Origin: Pseudomonadota bacterium
Lineage (GTDB): Bacteria > Pseudomonadota > Alphaproteobacteria > Rhizobiales > Xanthobacteraceae
Direction: 5' to 3'
Length of the DNA: 64,000 nucleotides
Assembly: GCA_023422775.1 (NCBI GenBank)
Contig: JAFAGM010000143.1
Location: 1 to 64,000 of the forward strand
The translations under genes and the position numbers were made by a program. The notes under the pieces were generated by a model. It was not told the DNA's origin. It saw nothing but the letters and a program-made list of their open reading frames with translations, and did no database searches. This document shows, piece by piece, positions 44,801 to 52,102 of the stretch (its first letter is position 1; every line of letters starts with the position of its first letter).

Positions 44801-45277
44801 CCGATCCGCGCCGTCACCTTCAGCCGTAAATTCATGCTTCTGCGCAAGAACGGCTTCGCCTACCTGAAAGAGAGGGCGCTTGAAAGGGTAGCCCGCGCCC
44901 GCGCGATCCGCGAACGGATGCAGATCAGGCTGTGCATCCTCGGGGGCAGGCCGGTGCCGCACGCACTTCGCGATCGCCATCTCACCGAGAGTTTCGGCCG
45001 TGCGTCCGGCCGCTATCGACCGCAGCCGTGGCAAGGGAACGCGATTCTGTTCCGGGCGGAGAGCGTGCCTTTCGTCTTCAGCGGCGGCGGACCCTGCTAC
45101 GGGTGGGACAGTGTCGTGCTGGGAGGATTGAAGACGGTGATGATCCCCGGCAACCATGACACGCTGTTGCTCGGTGCCAACGCAAAGGTATTGATGGGCC
45201 CGCTGAACGCCGCTCTCGATGAAGCGAATCTGCGGATGGCGTCCAGCCCCGCGCTGGCCGCCGAGGAGCGTGTCTGA
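38816..45277 (+). CDS. Type I PKS module KS-AT-KR-DH-ACP-TE
   Basis: 2153 residues. KS (about 18-445) has Cys190 in TACSSSL with EAHGTGT and NIGHAGEAAG. AT (about 500-830) has Ser638 in GHSAGE; at the specificity motif it reads VAAHSS rather than HAFH or YASH, so the extender is uncertain. KR (about 870-1300) has the NADPH loop TGGLGGIGQ and Tyr1326 in VDYTAAN. DH (about 1400-1620) has His1413 (GEHVVRGGQAVIPG) and Asp1573 (LHPAMLDMATG). ACP has Ser1782 in LGGQSLIAM. TE (about 1880-2130) has Ser1962 in AGYSGGG, FFDTYHP and PGNHDTLL. The KR precedes the DH, the reverse of the usual order. All active sites look intact, so one extension to an alpha,beta-unsaturated acyl followed by release is predicted. 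The start is GTG with AGGAG 8 bases upstream. Confidence 0.94.
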   Translation: MQDLVMQDGGTTGSDASSIAIVGMSGRFPGARNVATFWENVREGRETIRIFTEQELLAAGERPELLRDPAYVRACGYLDDIDKFDAAFFGISPRDAAVFDPQHRLFLECASEAFEDAGYVGAKIAGPVAVFAASGASEYFTYNLVTNEEVLRSIGAWLLRHTGNDPNFLATRVSYELDLVGPSMSVQTACSSSLVAVHLACQSLLNGECDVALAGASTIYPEQFGYMYRPGEILSPDGHCRAFDAQAGGTVMASAVGCVVLKRLSDAVRDGDSIRAVIRGSALNNDGSDKVGYLAPSVGGQARVISEALDLAGVAPEDVSYIEAHGTGTLIGDPIEIAALVQAFGPEVPPQSCAIGSVKSNIGHAGEAAGMCSLIKTICALEHRELPPSLHYQTPNPQADLSNSPFFVNASLRPWSVAPGKTRIAGVTSLGAGGTNAHLILEEGPDRPSRTRREAGPQLLLLSSRNSASLDVATSNLAHHLQTHSSQPLDEVAFTLMAGREAFEVRRALVASDAASAAAQLEAQDPQRVLTGKAVREPTSLAFLFPGGGAQYAGMGAELYEKEPVYREAVDACLAVVQPRLNVDLRRLMFPPPDEAARADKQLEAPSLALPALFAVEYALAMLLQSWGLLPAALIGHSAGEYAAACVAGVFSMPDAISLVALRGRLFETLPRGAMLSIALPEEQVRTLLGSELSLAAVNGPSLCVASGPVDAIARLESKLAADEIDHTRVHIDVAAHSSMLEPILSEFERFCRPIAFQKPKIPFVSNLTGTWITDAEAMDPAYWVRHLRNTVRFDQGARTLLATGSRALLEVGPGRTLASLCRQQPKKAAVVATTLRHPSEVASDVAFLKEAAGRLWVAGIEIDPTRFFSPDSQRRVSLPTYPFERQRYWIDKGVQAAPSHSLTRRPDLGQWFSAPSFLRAAPSEPIPAEELRKPWLVFTDNTPLARAIVERLRASGARVSTVVSSGHFAERGELSFAIDPARAADYSKLMEALRLQDALPAHIVHLWALAQRPRRFFGSPGDADLAAWERGAVRNFYSLMFLSQALAFEVDRVRLTAIGSAIEALPGEREVHPEKATLMGVCRVLPREMPGTSCSVLDVVVPRAGSDAEALLAERLVGELSASKRDPLVILRDGGRWVQRFEPLELDPAPGVRSWLRPGGVYLVTGGLGGIGQELMEHLARHAKARLVSVGRSPMPQESAWDRWLQEHGEHDETSRKIAKVRALQALGAEVMLATADVTDREAMSHVVAEAARRFGRINGVFHCAGVLKDQLIALRAPETQSAVLSVKAKGALVLQSLFVDGDLDFLIHFSSVSSILGLPGQVDYTAANAVLDSLAKARTARGSRTRTLSINWNAWKEVGMLATLVRERSGPAAHGSTDAGSLLGDCVRDAAEQTLFHAVLHPRTHWPLGEHVVRGGQAVIPGTGFLELARAALAYRFEDRPIEIRDLVFLQPFAVGPDETRAINVRLNRESDHSLVVYGDSEEQPYATARVAYVDTPAGPRQSVSAIRARCRERGEVMNGRLVQDFMDFGPRWASIQAIHLGQGEALIDLALPAGFGADLATYALHPAMLDMATGAAQKLIPGFAGKDDFYVPFSYGRVLVTQPVSATFSSHVRLRAAEGKSAIFDVTLLDEEGNELVSIERFIMRRVEAFAAIPASSKPTRPDGPETAEEGFLREGMTNAEGLEALDRILACNVSPQVAASTLDLDLWLDRLEHGGRGTPAEDANWSIGTPGVARPGGDAGVRAPRDAIERDLAAIWKEMLGVQQVSIDDDFFELGGQSLIAMRLFNRIRKEHGVELPLSVLFQAPTIAATAALLRETKGLPAIDPSADGVDVSLQASAEDLLSAACTSATAEHVARDSRIAPDAPSSNVPKIPRSLVEITRGGNRPPLFCVHGAGGNVLNFRDLSWGLHHDQPFFALQARGVDGTTSPHRSIEEMARAYVEEIRALRPCGPYLLAGYSGGGVVAFEMAQQLKALGEEVPLLVFFDTYHPQMPIRAVTFSRKFMLLRKNGFAYLKERALERVARARAIRERMQIRLCILGGRPVPHALRDRHLTESFGRASGRYRPQPWQGNAILFRAESVPFVFSGGGPCYGWDSVVLGGLKTVMIPGNHDTLLLGANAKVLMGPLNAALDEANLRMASSPALAAEERV

Positions 45278-45301
45278 CCCACCGGGCGCCGCCGCATCAG
45301 G

Positions 45302-46450
45302 TCATTCCCCGGGCGAGGCGAACGGGTTCTCGGGATCATGTGCGTCGGCATACTCGCGCCGACAACGATAGGTGTCGAACAGTCGCCTGAGCGTGGCAAG
45401 AATCGGCACGCCCTTGCCTTGAAAAGCCGCATAGGCCGGGCAGACTTGGTTCTGCACCAGAGCCCGGCACGTCGCCATGTCCCGCCGCACGGCAGCATTG
45501 GCCCGCTGGCCGTACGAGACCGCATATTGCCAGGCGAGCGTTTGCATGTACCGGCCTGTCTCCGGGGCGAGCGATGGGGGGACCGCGGCGCCTTCGGGAC
45601 TGCGGCCGAACAGAACAGCGTAGTGCACCAGCGCGATGAAGTAGCGGCCGGCGTCACTCATATGCACGTTGTCGGAGAAGAGCAGACGCACGCGCTCGCC
45701 GGGAGTCTTGGCCGCAACGCCTGGCACCTTGCCGTCCCACAGCGCGGCAGCAAGCTCTGCGAGTGCGCCGCCACCGGGCAGCACACGGACGCGCGGAGCA
45801 TCGCCACGCGCCGGAAGGTCGAGGTTCGCGCGGCTTGCGATGCATTCCCACATCGGCAATGCCGCGCGCTCGTAGTCGATCCACGGCCACGGCGCATCGG
45901 GGTTCAGGTGGAGCCAGGTATGATAGAGCAGCACTTCGGCGTCGGGGTTGCCGGCCAGGAGGTGCCTGGCCATGTCGGCCAGATAGAATGCGGTACGTTC
46001 CTTGCGCGCGATGGCGGGCAGGTCGTGGCGTTCCGTGACGACGAGCGCATCGTACTTGTCGCCAGATGCCAGTCGCCGGGGCTGCCGTAGTTCTTCGGCG
46101 ACATTCAAGCCGGCGCCGCCGCGGTTGGAGCCGGCGCGATAGCCTGGCCAATCGGAAGCAGAAGGCACTTCCCCTTTGGTCCGCTGGCGCAGCAGGGAAT
46201 AGCCCATTGACTGTGTCTCGAAGTCCAGGCGATGCCCGAGCGAGCGTGCAATCTGCTCGACGACCTCCGGCACGCCGTCGCTGAGGCTGTGGCCTGAGTA
46301 GAAGGCGCGGACATGATCCCTCGGCGCCCAGGCCGGCGAGGCCGCAGCTTCACGCGCTTCTTCACTCATGGCTGTGCCCCCAACGCCATTCAGGATCATC
46401 AACGCGACCGCAAGGATCGCACCCGGCCGGCCGATACAACGTCGCCTCAC
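45302..46450 (-). CDS. Exported SGNH/GDSL-type hydrolase
   Basis: A 382-residue protein with an N-terminal signal peptide (residues about 9-28; AILAVALMILNGVGG). The SGNH block I motif appears as YSGHSLSDGVPE with the nucleophilic Ser, and the C-terminal catalytic pair is in FSDNVHMSDAGRYF (Asp and His three residues apart). These enzymes are esterases or acyl hydrolases. It is the last gene of a four-gene operon; its GTG start overlaps the stop of the phosphopantetheinyl transferase gene (GTGA). A role in deacylating or maturing the exported BGC product, or an EPS acyl group, is possible. Its stop is 24 bases from that of the converging PKS. Confidence 0.82.
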   Translation of the reverse strand: MRRRCIGRPGAILAVALMILNGVGGTAMSEEAREAAASPAWAPRDHVRAFYSGHSLSDGVPEVVEQIARSLGHRLDFETQSMGYSLLRQRTKGEVPSASDWPGYRAGSNRGGAGLNVAEELRQPRRLASGDKYDALVVTERHDLPAIARKERTAFYLADMARHLLAGNPDAEVLLYHTWLHLNPDAPWPWIDYERAALPMWECIASRANLDLPARGDAPRVRVLPGGGALAELAAALWDGKVPGVAAKTPGERVRLLFSDNVHMSDAGRYFIALVHYAVLFGRSPEGAAVPPSLAPETGRYMQTLAWQYAVSYGQRANAAVRRDMATCRALVQNQVCPAYAAFQGKGVPILATLRRLFDTYRCRREYADAHDPENPFASPGE

Positions 46451-47316
46451 GGCACCTGCTCCGAAGTAAGAACGACTGCGCTTGCGATATGCTCCGCGGA
46501 GACAGCGAATCTTCCGACGAGCCGGTCATGAATGCCGAACGGCGGCACGGCCTTGCGATAGGTGGCGGCGAATGTTCCAGCGTCGGCGTCGATGTCGGTG
46601 GCAAGATCGCCAAACTCCAGCATCGCGCGACTGAGCGCATACTGGCACTTGAAAGCCGCCTCCTTCATGCAGAAAGCGAGACGCGCGGCGAGGCCCGGTG
46701 TCATGCCGGGAATCACAGTCAGCTTCGCCTGCTCCTCCGGCGAACAGACGGACGCCCACAGATCGGGCGGCAGCGCAGCCGCCGGTTCGAGGTCGATCCC
46801 GATCGCGGCGAAGCCCTGATCGCGCCGTGCCACGGCGGCAGCCACCCAATCGTCCGTATGGGTGATGTTGCCGACAAGATCGTCCGGCCAGATCGGCACA
46901 CGGTCCTGTCCCCTGGGCAGCGAGATATTTGCGTGGCCGAGAGACGCCATGGCCCGCCGCGCACAGTTCCGCCCCGTTGCGAATTCGAGGCGACGGCGCG
47001 GAACGGCATTGGCGATGCTGAGCGCTTCGGCGGCCGGCAGAAGGGGAGGCTCACCCCGCAATGGCGCCTCGGCGACCGCAATTCGGGGATCCAGCAGCGC
47101 GGCGAAGAATCCCACGGCGTTCAACTCAGAAAACCGTCGGAAGGCGGACGACGACTGAGCGTTGCTGCGGCGGGCGAAGTCCTCATTCCCGGTTTCCTGA
47201 AGGACGCTTCGGCTGCAAGCTGATGGAATTACGATACGCAACCGTCTAGCAGCCGGGCAGGGGTGTTTCAAGCGCTGGCTCCGCCGGCAATCCGCAGCAG
47301 CCCATGAAGTTCGCAA
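46447..47316 (-). CDS. 4'-phosphopantetheinyl transferase, EntD type
   Basis: The core shows the EntD-type pattern: LEFATGRNCARRAM (the R-x-C-A-R motif for CoA binding), GNITHTDDW, AIGIDLEP for the metal site and LAFCMKEAAFKCQY for the KEAxxK motif. It activates carrier domains by adding phosphopantetheine. The frame is open for 289 codons but EntD proteins are about 210-250 residues, and the first 60 residues (rich in Arg, Cys and Ser) are not family-like; a TTG or GTG around the ELNAVGFF stretch is a likelier true start. It overlaps the SGNH gene and follows the aldo/keto reductase gene closely, so it belongs to the same operon. It is unrelated at sub-family level to the Sfp-type enzyme at 17475-18185. 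Confidence 0.85.
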   Translation of the reverse strand: MRTSWAAADCRRSQRLKHPCPAARRLRIVIPSACSRSVLQETGNEDFARRSNAQSSSAFRRFSELNAVGFFAALLDPRIAVAEAPLRGEPPLLPAAEALSIANAVPRRRLEFATGRNCARRAMASLGHANISLPRGQDRVPIWPDDLVGNITHTDDWVAAAVARRDQGFAAIGIDLEPAAALPPDLWASVCSPEEQAKLTVIPGMTPGLAARLAFCMKEAAFKCQYALSRAMLEFGDLATDIDADAGTFAATYRKAVPPFGIHDRLVGRFAVSAEHIASAVVLTSEQVP

Positions 47317-47331
47317 GCTGCGCGCTACGCG

Positions 47332-48330
47332 TCAGCGGGCCAGCAGTTCGCGCTTCTCTTCGTCAGTCAGTGGCCTTGCGGCGTAATGCTGCAGATTGGT
47401 CGCGACATGTTCAGGGGTGCGCATGCCGAGAATGGTGACGGAGATGCGCTCGATGGAGAGCGCGAATTGGAGCGCCGCCTCCAGCGGCGAGCGCTGCATC
47501 TGCCCGGCGACGCGCCTGATCTGCAGCGCGCGTTCCCACTGCGGCTCCACGGCGCGCAATTGCGCCTCGGTAAGGGATTGTTTCAACGCGCCGCCGCCGT
47601 AGCAGCCGCGGGCGATGATCCCGAGTTGGCGCTCGGACACCTTGTCAAACACGCCATCCAGCGCCTGCAGGTCCATCAAGCCGAAGGGCATCTGCAGGCT
47701 GGCGACCCCCTCCATGTGCAGGCAGTGCTCGGCGTCGTAAACGGAGTCGAGAGCAATTCCATATTCGCGGATCTTGCCTTCCGTCTTCAAGCGCGCCAGC
47801 AGCCCCAGCGCATCCGGGAAGCGGGATCCGGTGAGTTCCTCCCGGGGCGGGCTGTGGAGCTGATACAGGTCGATATGGTCGGACTGCAGCCGGCGCAGGG
47901 AAGCCTCCACGGCCTTTCTCAGATAGTCGGGCGAGAAATCCTGCGAGACTGTACCCGACAGCGACGCCGGCACCGCGCTGCGGCGCAGGCCGAGCGCACG
48001 AACGATAGGTTTCGCGAACGGCTTGATGAGCTGAATGAGCCGCTTCTGTCTCGGAAGGCAATAGCCGCCCTTGGTTGCGATGAAAACCTTGTCGCGCTTC
48101 TTGCGGAAGGCCTTGCCGACCAGGATCTCGCTTTCCCCCTGCGAATACATGTCCGCGGTGTCGAAGAAATTTATCCCTGCGTCGCAGGCGGCCTCCAGTG
48201 TTTTCAGCGATGTCGTCCTGCCGCCGTCCGCGGCGAGCAGTCCGCCGATGCGCGCGCCGCCGAACCCAATTTCGGAAACGCGCCATCCGGTCTTGCCAAA
48301 CTGCCTGTAGCGCACGCCGCCCTCCGTCAC
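47332..48330 (-). CDS. Aldo/keto reductase
   Basis: A 332-residue NADPH-dependent aldo/keto reductase with a TIM-barrel fold. The catalytic tetrad can be placed: Asp in NFFDTADMYSQGESE, Tyr four residues later, Lys in IATKGGY, and His in DLYQLHSPP. It is expected to reduce a carbonyl of a small molecule in the cytoplasm. The GTG start overlaps the stop of the upstream GMC oxidoreductase gene (GTGA), which argues that the two act in sequence, for example an oxidation-reduction pair tailoring a precursor or the product. The substrate is unknown. Confidence 0.88.
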   Translation of the reverse strand: MTEGGVRYRQFGKTGWRVSEIGFGGARIGGLLAADGGRTTSLKTLEAACDAGINFFDTADMYSQGESEILVGKAFRKKRDKVFIATKGGYCLPRQKRLIQLIKPFAKPIVRALGLRRSAVPASLSGTVSQDFSPDYLRKAVEASLRRLQSDHIDLYQLHSPPREELTGSRFPDALGLLARLKTEGKIREYGIALDSVYDAEHCLHMEGVASLQMPFGLMDLQALDGVFDKVSERQLGIIARGCYGGGALKQSLTEAQLRAVEPQWERALQIRRVAGQMQRSPLEAALQFALSIERISVTILGMRTPEHVATNLQHYAARPLTDEEKRELLAR

Positions 48331-49805
48331 GTGGCTCGCAGGTCGCGTGCGAGGCGGTCGGCCGCGCGTGCAGCGAGCGCCATCACGGTTACCGTGGGAT
48401 TCTTCTCCGCGCCGGTCGTGAAGCAGCTGGCATCGACCACCATGACGTTGGGAATGTCGTGAAGCCGATTGAAGCCGTCGGTCACGCCGAACTTCGGCGA
48501 GGCGTGCATGCGTGCCGCGCCGCCGTAGTGCTTGGCCGTTCCGGGGAAAAGCTGCGGGACGATTTCCCTGATTTTACCCATGTAGCCGGCTTCCTGCATG
48601 AGTTGCATCAGATGCTCGCGCGCCTTGAACATGTTGTCCAGGGTGTTTTCATCGAACCTGATGTGAACTTCCAGGGCAGGGAGGCCAAACTCGTCCTTGT
48701 CGTCCTTCGCGGGAGCGACGCAGTACTTCTCCTCCGGCACCATCGTTCCGAAGACCTGCACGCCGAAATAAGTCGTCTTCTGTCCAAATCGGCTCTTGAC
48801 CTTGCCGACCGTTCCGAACGCACCGAGCGTCCATGACGAGGCAAGCAGCGGGTCCGACGAGGCGTGGGGCAGGCGCGTCAGATAGGCGGGCGGGGACAGC
48901 GAGGTGAGCGGCGTGTCGACGTCGACGGGCCACCACTCACGCGGGTGGTCATGAAGATACTTGCCGAGCAGGCCGGCGCCGTTGCCCATCCCGTTCGGGT
49001 GATCGTTGCACTCCGAACTGAACAGCAGCTTGGGCGAGTTGAGCGGCCCGCAGGCGACCACGAACGCACTGCCGCTCACGCGGTGGTGCGCCATGGTCTG
49101 CCGGTCGCAATAGACTGCGGCCACCACCCGCTTCTTCTGTCCGTCCCATTCCAGCTTCAGTGCATGGGCTCGCGTGATCAGCTTGAAGCCCGGTTTCCCG
49201 GCAAGCCCGGCAAGCAACTTCGAATAGCTGTTGAACGAGGTGCCGCGGCGCAGCAGCAGGTTTGGCGGTCCGTCGGCAAGCGGCATCGTCGTGAAACCCT
49301 GTCCGCGCTTTGCCGCCGCCCGCTGAACCGGCTGCCAGTCCTTCGGCACCTGGTGTCGATAGTCGCAATAGCCGGCCGGCAGGTTCGGCACATCGTCCCG
49401 ATCTGCCGTGATCTCCATCGTCCTTTCGGCAATCTCGTAGAACGGGACAAGATCACTGTAGCTGACGGGCCAGCGATACTTCTCGTGGACCTGTTCGCCT
49501 GCCGTAAAGTCCTCCGCGCAGAAGCGCGGCACGGCGCCCGTCCACTGATTGGAGAGACCGCCCAGGGCGTAATTGTATTCGAGATTGGTTTCGGGATCGC
49601 CGGTGACGACGAAGCCCTCCGCTTTGGTCATCGGCGGAAGACGTCGAAAGAGATTTCTGCCCGCCAGCCTGACGAGTATGCCGTGCTGGATATCCTCTCC
49701 GGTTTCCAGCATCGTCACCGGAAAGCCCTTGCGCACGAGTTCGTATGCCGCCATCGCACCTGCCGGACCACTGCCGATCACAACGACGCGGCGATCATCA
49801 CTCAT
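48327..49805 (-). CDS. GMC-family FAD oxidoreductase
   Basis: A 492-residue flavoenzyme of the glucose-methanol-choline group. It has the FAD-binding start VVVIGSGPAGAMAAYELV, ALGGLSNQWTGAVPRF in the FAD-covering loop, and the C-terminal block with KHYGGAARMHASPKFGV and FTTGAEKNPTVTVMALAARAADRL; the His of KHYGG is the probable active-site base. Members oxidise alcohols, often sugars or sterols. It is the first gene of the minus-strand operon that contains the aldo/keto reductase, phosphopantetheinyl transferase and SGNH hydrolase genes. The start ATG has GAGG 8 bases upstream. It may tailor the BGC product; a sugar substrate linked to the EPS locus cannot be excluded. Confidence 0.86.
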   Translation of the reverse strand: MSDDRRVVVIGSGPAGAMAAYELVRKGFPVTMLETGEDIQHGILVRLAGRNLFRRLPPMTKAEGFVVTGDPETNLEYNYALGGLSNQWTGAVPRFCAEDFTAGEQVHEKYRWPVSYSDLVPFYEIAERTMEITADRDDVPNLPAGYCDYRHQVPKDWQPVQRAAAKRGQGFTTMPLADGPPNLLLRRGTSFNSYSKLLAGLAGKPGFKLITRAHALKLEWDGQKKRVVAAVYCDRQTMAHHRVSGSAFVVACGPLNSPKLLFSSECNDHPNGMGNGAGLLGKYLHDHPREWWPVDVDTPLTSLSPPAYLTRLPHASSDPLLASSWTLGAFGTVGKVKSRFGQKTTYFGVQVFGTMVPEEKYCVAPAKDDKDEFGLPALEVHIRFDENTLDNMFKAREHLMQLMQEAGYMGKIREIVPQLFPGTAKHYGGAARMHASPKFGVTDGFNRLHDIPNVMVVDASCFTTGAEKNPTVTVMALAARAADRLARDLRAT

Positions 49806-50635
49806 TCCGATACCTCGAAGCCCTGTCCCGCGTGTCTAACCTGTTTCGATCGAGGTCGCCACGGTATGCGCTGAACCAGCGCTGCGCTCCCATGATCCAG
49901 GTTAATGCGCGCAGCGTGGCCGTGAACCGCGCAGGAGCGGGATGCGTATCGATGTGTCGGCGCTGATGCGGAGCGCGGAGCTGACGAATCGGCCCCGGTG
50001 CGGTCGCTGAGAATGAACTTTCGCGTGATTGGCAGACTTGCGATCAGCCGATCGTGAACGTCCGGCCGCTGTGGTCCGGCCAAATTGTCCTGTTCTTCCA
50101 TCTTCTTGATGGGTCGTACGGCGTTGCGGCCGCGGCAATTAAGCATGTGACGGGAAATCACGTTGCCTTAATAAAAGGTATATAGTAGATCGCTAATTCT
50201 TAACAGATCGTAATCCTTAACCAAACGCTAATTCTTAACAAACCGTATGTATCAAGTCGCCAATTGAAGGCGTACGAGTATGCGGAGAGTTATCGCCGAC
50301 TTTTCGATGAAGTGTGTTTCCCTGGTTCAGGCTCCGGCCATGCTTATTGCAAATCAACTTCACCGATCCGGTTCTTTATCCGGCTTCGAATTGCTTTCCG
50401 GAATGCGCGGGAGCCGCTTCAGTTGCGTTTCTGCGATGTTCGCGGAGTCCGTGTCCACCAGCATAGTGAACGAGCTCTTGCCGTCGGCATCGATGCGACG
50501 TCGCACCGATGCGGTCCGTCGGCATCTGCGGTCAATTCGCGCATGCGGTTGCAAGCGGACGATCGGAGAGGCTGGCAGCGCGGCGGAGTTTCGGGGTGAC
50601 GTAAGAGCTGTGCTGTAGCAGAGAGGACGTCGCGT
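49806..50635. other. Long gene-free region with AT-rich iterated repeats
   Basis: 830 bases between the divergent GMC operon and the first sugar phosphotransferase gene. An AT-rich island (about 50160-50260) contains three copies of TAATYCTTAAC beginning at 50194, 50211 and 50229. The 15-bp word CGCTAATTCTTAACA is exactly repeated at 50191-50205 and 50226-50240. The remaining sequence shows no gene that I can support. Confidence 0.55.
50191..50240. repeat. Three iterated TAATYCTTAAC boxes, 17-18 bp period
   Basis: Copies start at 50194, 50211 and 50229, with an exact 15-bp repeat covering the first and third. The regular spacing suggests cooperative binding of a regulator. They lie about 400 bases upstream of the phosphotransferase gene and could equally serve the divergent GMC operon. 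Confidence 0.65.
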
Positions 50636-52102
50636 ATGTCGATCTGGCCGAGAGAGAAGACCGCCGTTGCGGAAGCCATTTCGCTTGCGCCCGCATCCTG
50701 GCGGATTCCGTTCTGGAGCGTCGAGCCCCTTGTATGTGCAATTGATTGCTTCATCATCGTCGGATCCAGTCTTCTCAGCGGGATAGCATATCACCGATGG
50801 ATGATCGGCGGCGGCGGTGATCTCGAAACGTCGCTCGCTGTCGGGCTATTGGTGGCCGTGAATTTCACCACCATCCTGGTATCCCGCGGCAGCTACAAGC
50901 CGCTCAATCTGATTTCGCTTCAGGGGCGCATCAAGGAGACGACGGCGATCTGGCTCATCGTCCTTTCGCTTCTCTTTGCGGTCGTGTTCTCGCTCAAGGT
51001 CGGTGCCAATCTTTCACGCGGCGCCACGGCTGCCTTCATGGTCGTCGGACTGGCGTTGCTGATCGCCTGGCGAGCAGCGTTGAGCTCCTATCTGGCAAAA
51101 GCCCTCGCGCGCGGAAGTTTTGCCGAACGTCGGGTGGTTCTGATCGGAGAGCCTGATGAAATCGACACTTCGGAGGGCCTCCACCGACTGCGCAGGTGCG
51201 GCTATCGGCCGATCGAGAGCTTTCCCGTTCTGGAGACCGATTTTGAAGCCGACAAGGAGATGTCGCCTCGGCTGCGCAGCGTTCTGGATCAAGTCATCCG
51301 GACGGCACAGTCCGGCAGGGTGGAGGAAATCCTGCTGGCGATACGCTGGGACCAGCGCCGTCTGGTCGACGCGATCGTTACCGCGCTGCGGATAGTCCCG
51401 ATACCGATCCGCCTGGCGCCCGATCGCACGATTGCAGGACTGATCCACAAGCCCAGAACGGAGATCGGATCGACATGGGTCGTCGATCTGCACCGCGGTC
51501 CGCTGACCTGGAGCGAATGCGCCGTCAAGCGGGCGTTCGATATTGTGTTTTCGAGTCTGGCACTGATCATGCTGGCGCCGACGATGCTGATCGCTGCGCT
51601 TCTGATCAAGCTCGACTCGCGCGGGCCGGTTTTTTTCTCGCAGGTTCGCAACGGCTTCAACAGCAAGGAATTCCGGATCTTCAAGTTCCGAACGATGACC
51701 GTCATGGAGCAGGGGGCAGAGGTAAGACAGGCGGTCCGCAATGACAAGCGGGTCACATCGGTCGGTCGCTGGCTGCGCCGGTCGAGCATCGATGAGCTGC
51801 CGCAATTCCTCAATGTCTTGCGCGGGGAGATGTCGCTGGTCGGCCCGCGGCCGCATGCGACGACCCACAACAATGAATACGAAAAGGTGATCTGGAAGTA
51901 TGCTTTCCGCCATCATGTCAAACCCGGCATCACCGGCTGGGCCCAGATCCACGGATTGCGCGGCGAGACGGCCACGGTCGACCTGATGGAGAGGCGCGTC
52001 GAACTCGATCTCTGGTACATCAATAACTGGAGCCTGTGGCTCGACATCAAGATACTCGCGAGGACCTTCGCCGCCGTGATCGGACAGAAGGAGGCCTATT
52101 GA
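50636..52102 (+). CDS. Polyprenyl-phosphate sugar phosphotransferase (WbaP/ExoY-like), copy 1
   Basis: 488 residues. Four hydrophobic helices near the N-terminus (about residues 35-160) precede a soluble CoA-binding-like region, then a fifth helix (about 303-325) and the bacterial sugar transferase domain to the C-terminus. The signature is complete: KRAFDIVFSSLAL, FFSQVRNGFNSKEFRIFKFR, TMTVMEQGAE, RRSSIDELPQFLNVLRGEMS, LVGPRPHA and GITGWAQIHGLRGET. It starts EPS synthesis by moving a sugar phosphate from UDP-sugar to undecaprenyl phosphate. It is very similar to the second copy at 54011-55471. Start ATG lies just after GAGGACGTCGCGT, so the ribosome site is weak. Confidence 0.93.
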   Translation: MSIWPREKTAVAEAISLAPASWRIPFWSVEPLVCAIDCFIIVGSSLLSGIAYHRWMIGGGGDLETSLAVGLLVAVNFTTILVSRGSYKPLNLISLQGRIKETTAIWLIVLSLLFAVVFSLKVGANLSRGATAAFMVVGLALLIAWRAALSSYLAKALARGSFAERRVVLIGEPDEIDTSEGLHRLRRCGYRPIESFPVLETDFEADKEMSPRLRSVLDQVIRTAQSGRVEEILLAIRWDQRRLVDAIVTALRIVPIPIRLAPDRTIAGLIHKPRTEIGSTWVVDLHRGPLTWSECAVKRAFDIVFSSLALIMLAPTMLIAALLIKLDSRGPVFFSQVRNGFNSKEFRIFKFRTMTVMEQGAEVRQAVRNDKRVTSVGRWLRRSSIDELPQFLNVLRGEMSLVGPRPHATTHNNEYEKVIWKYAFRHHVKPGITGWAQIHGLRGETATVDLMERRVELDLWYINNWSLWLDIKILARTFAAVIGQKEAY

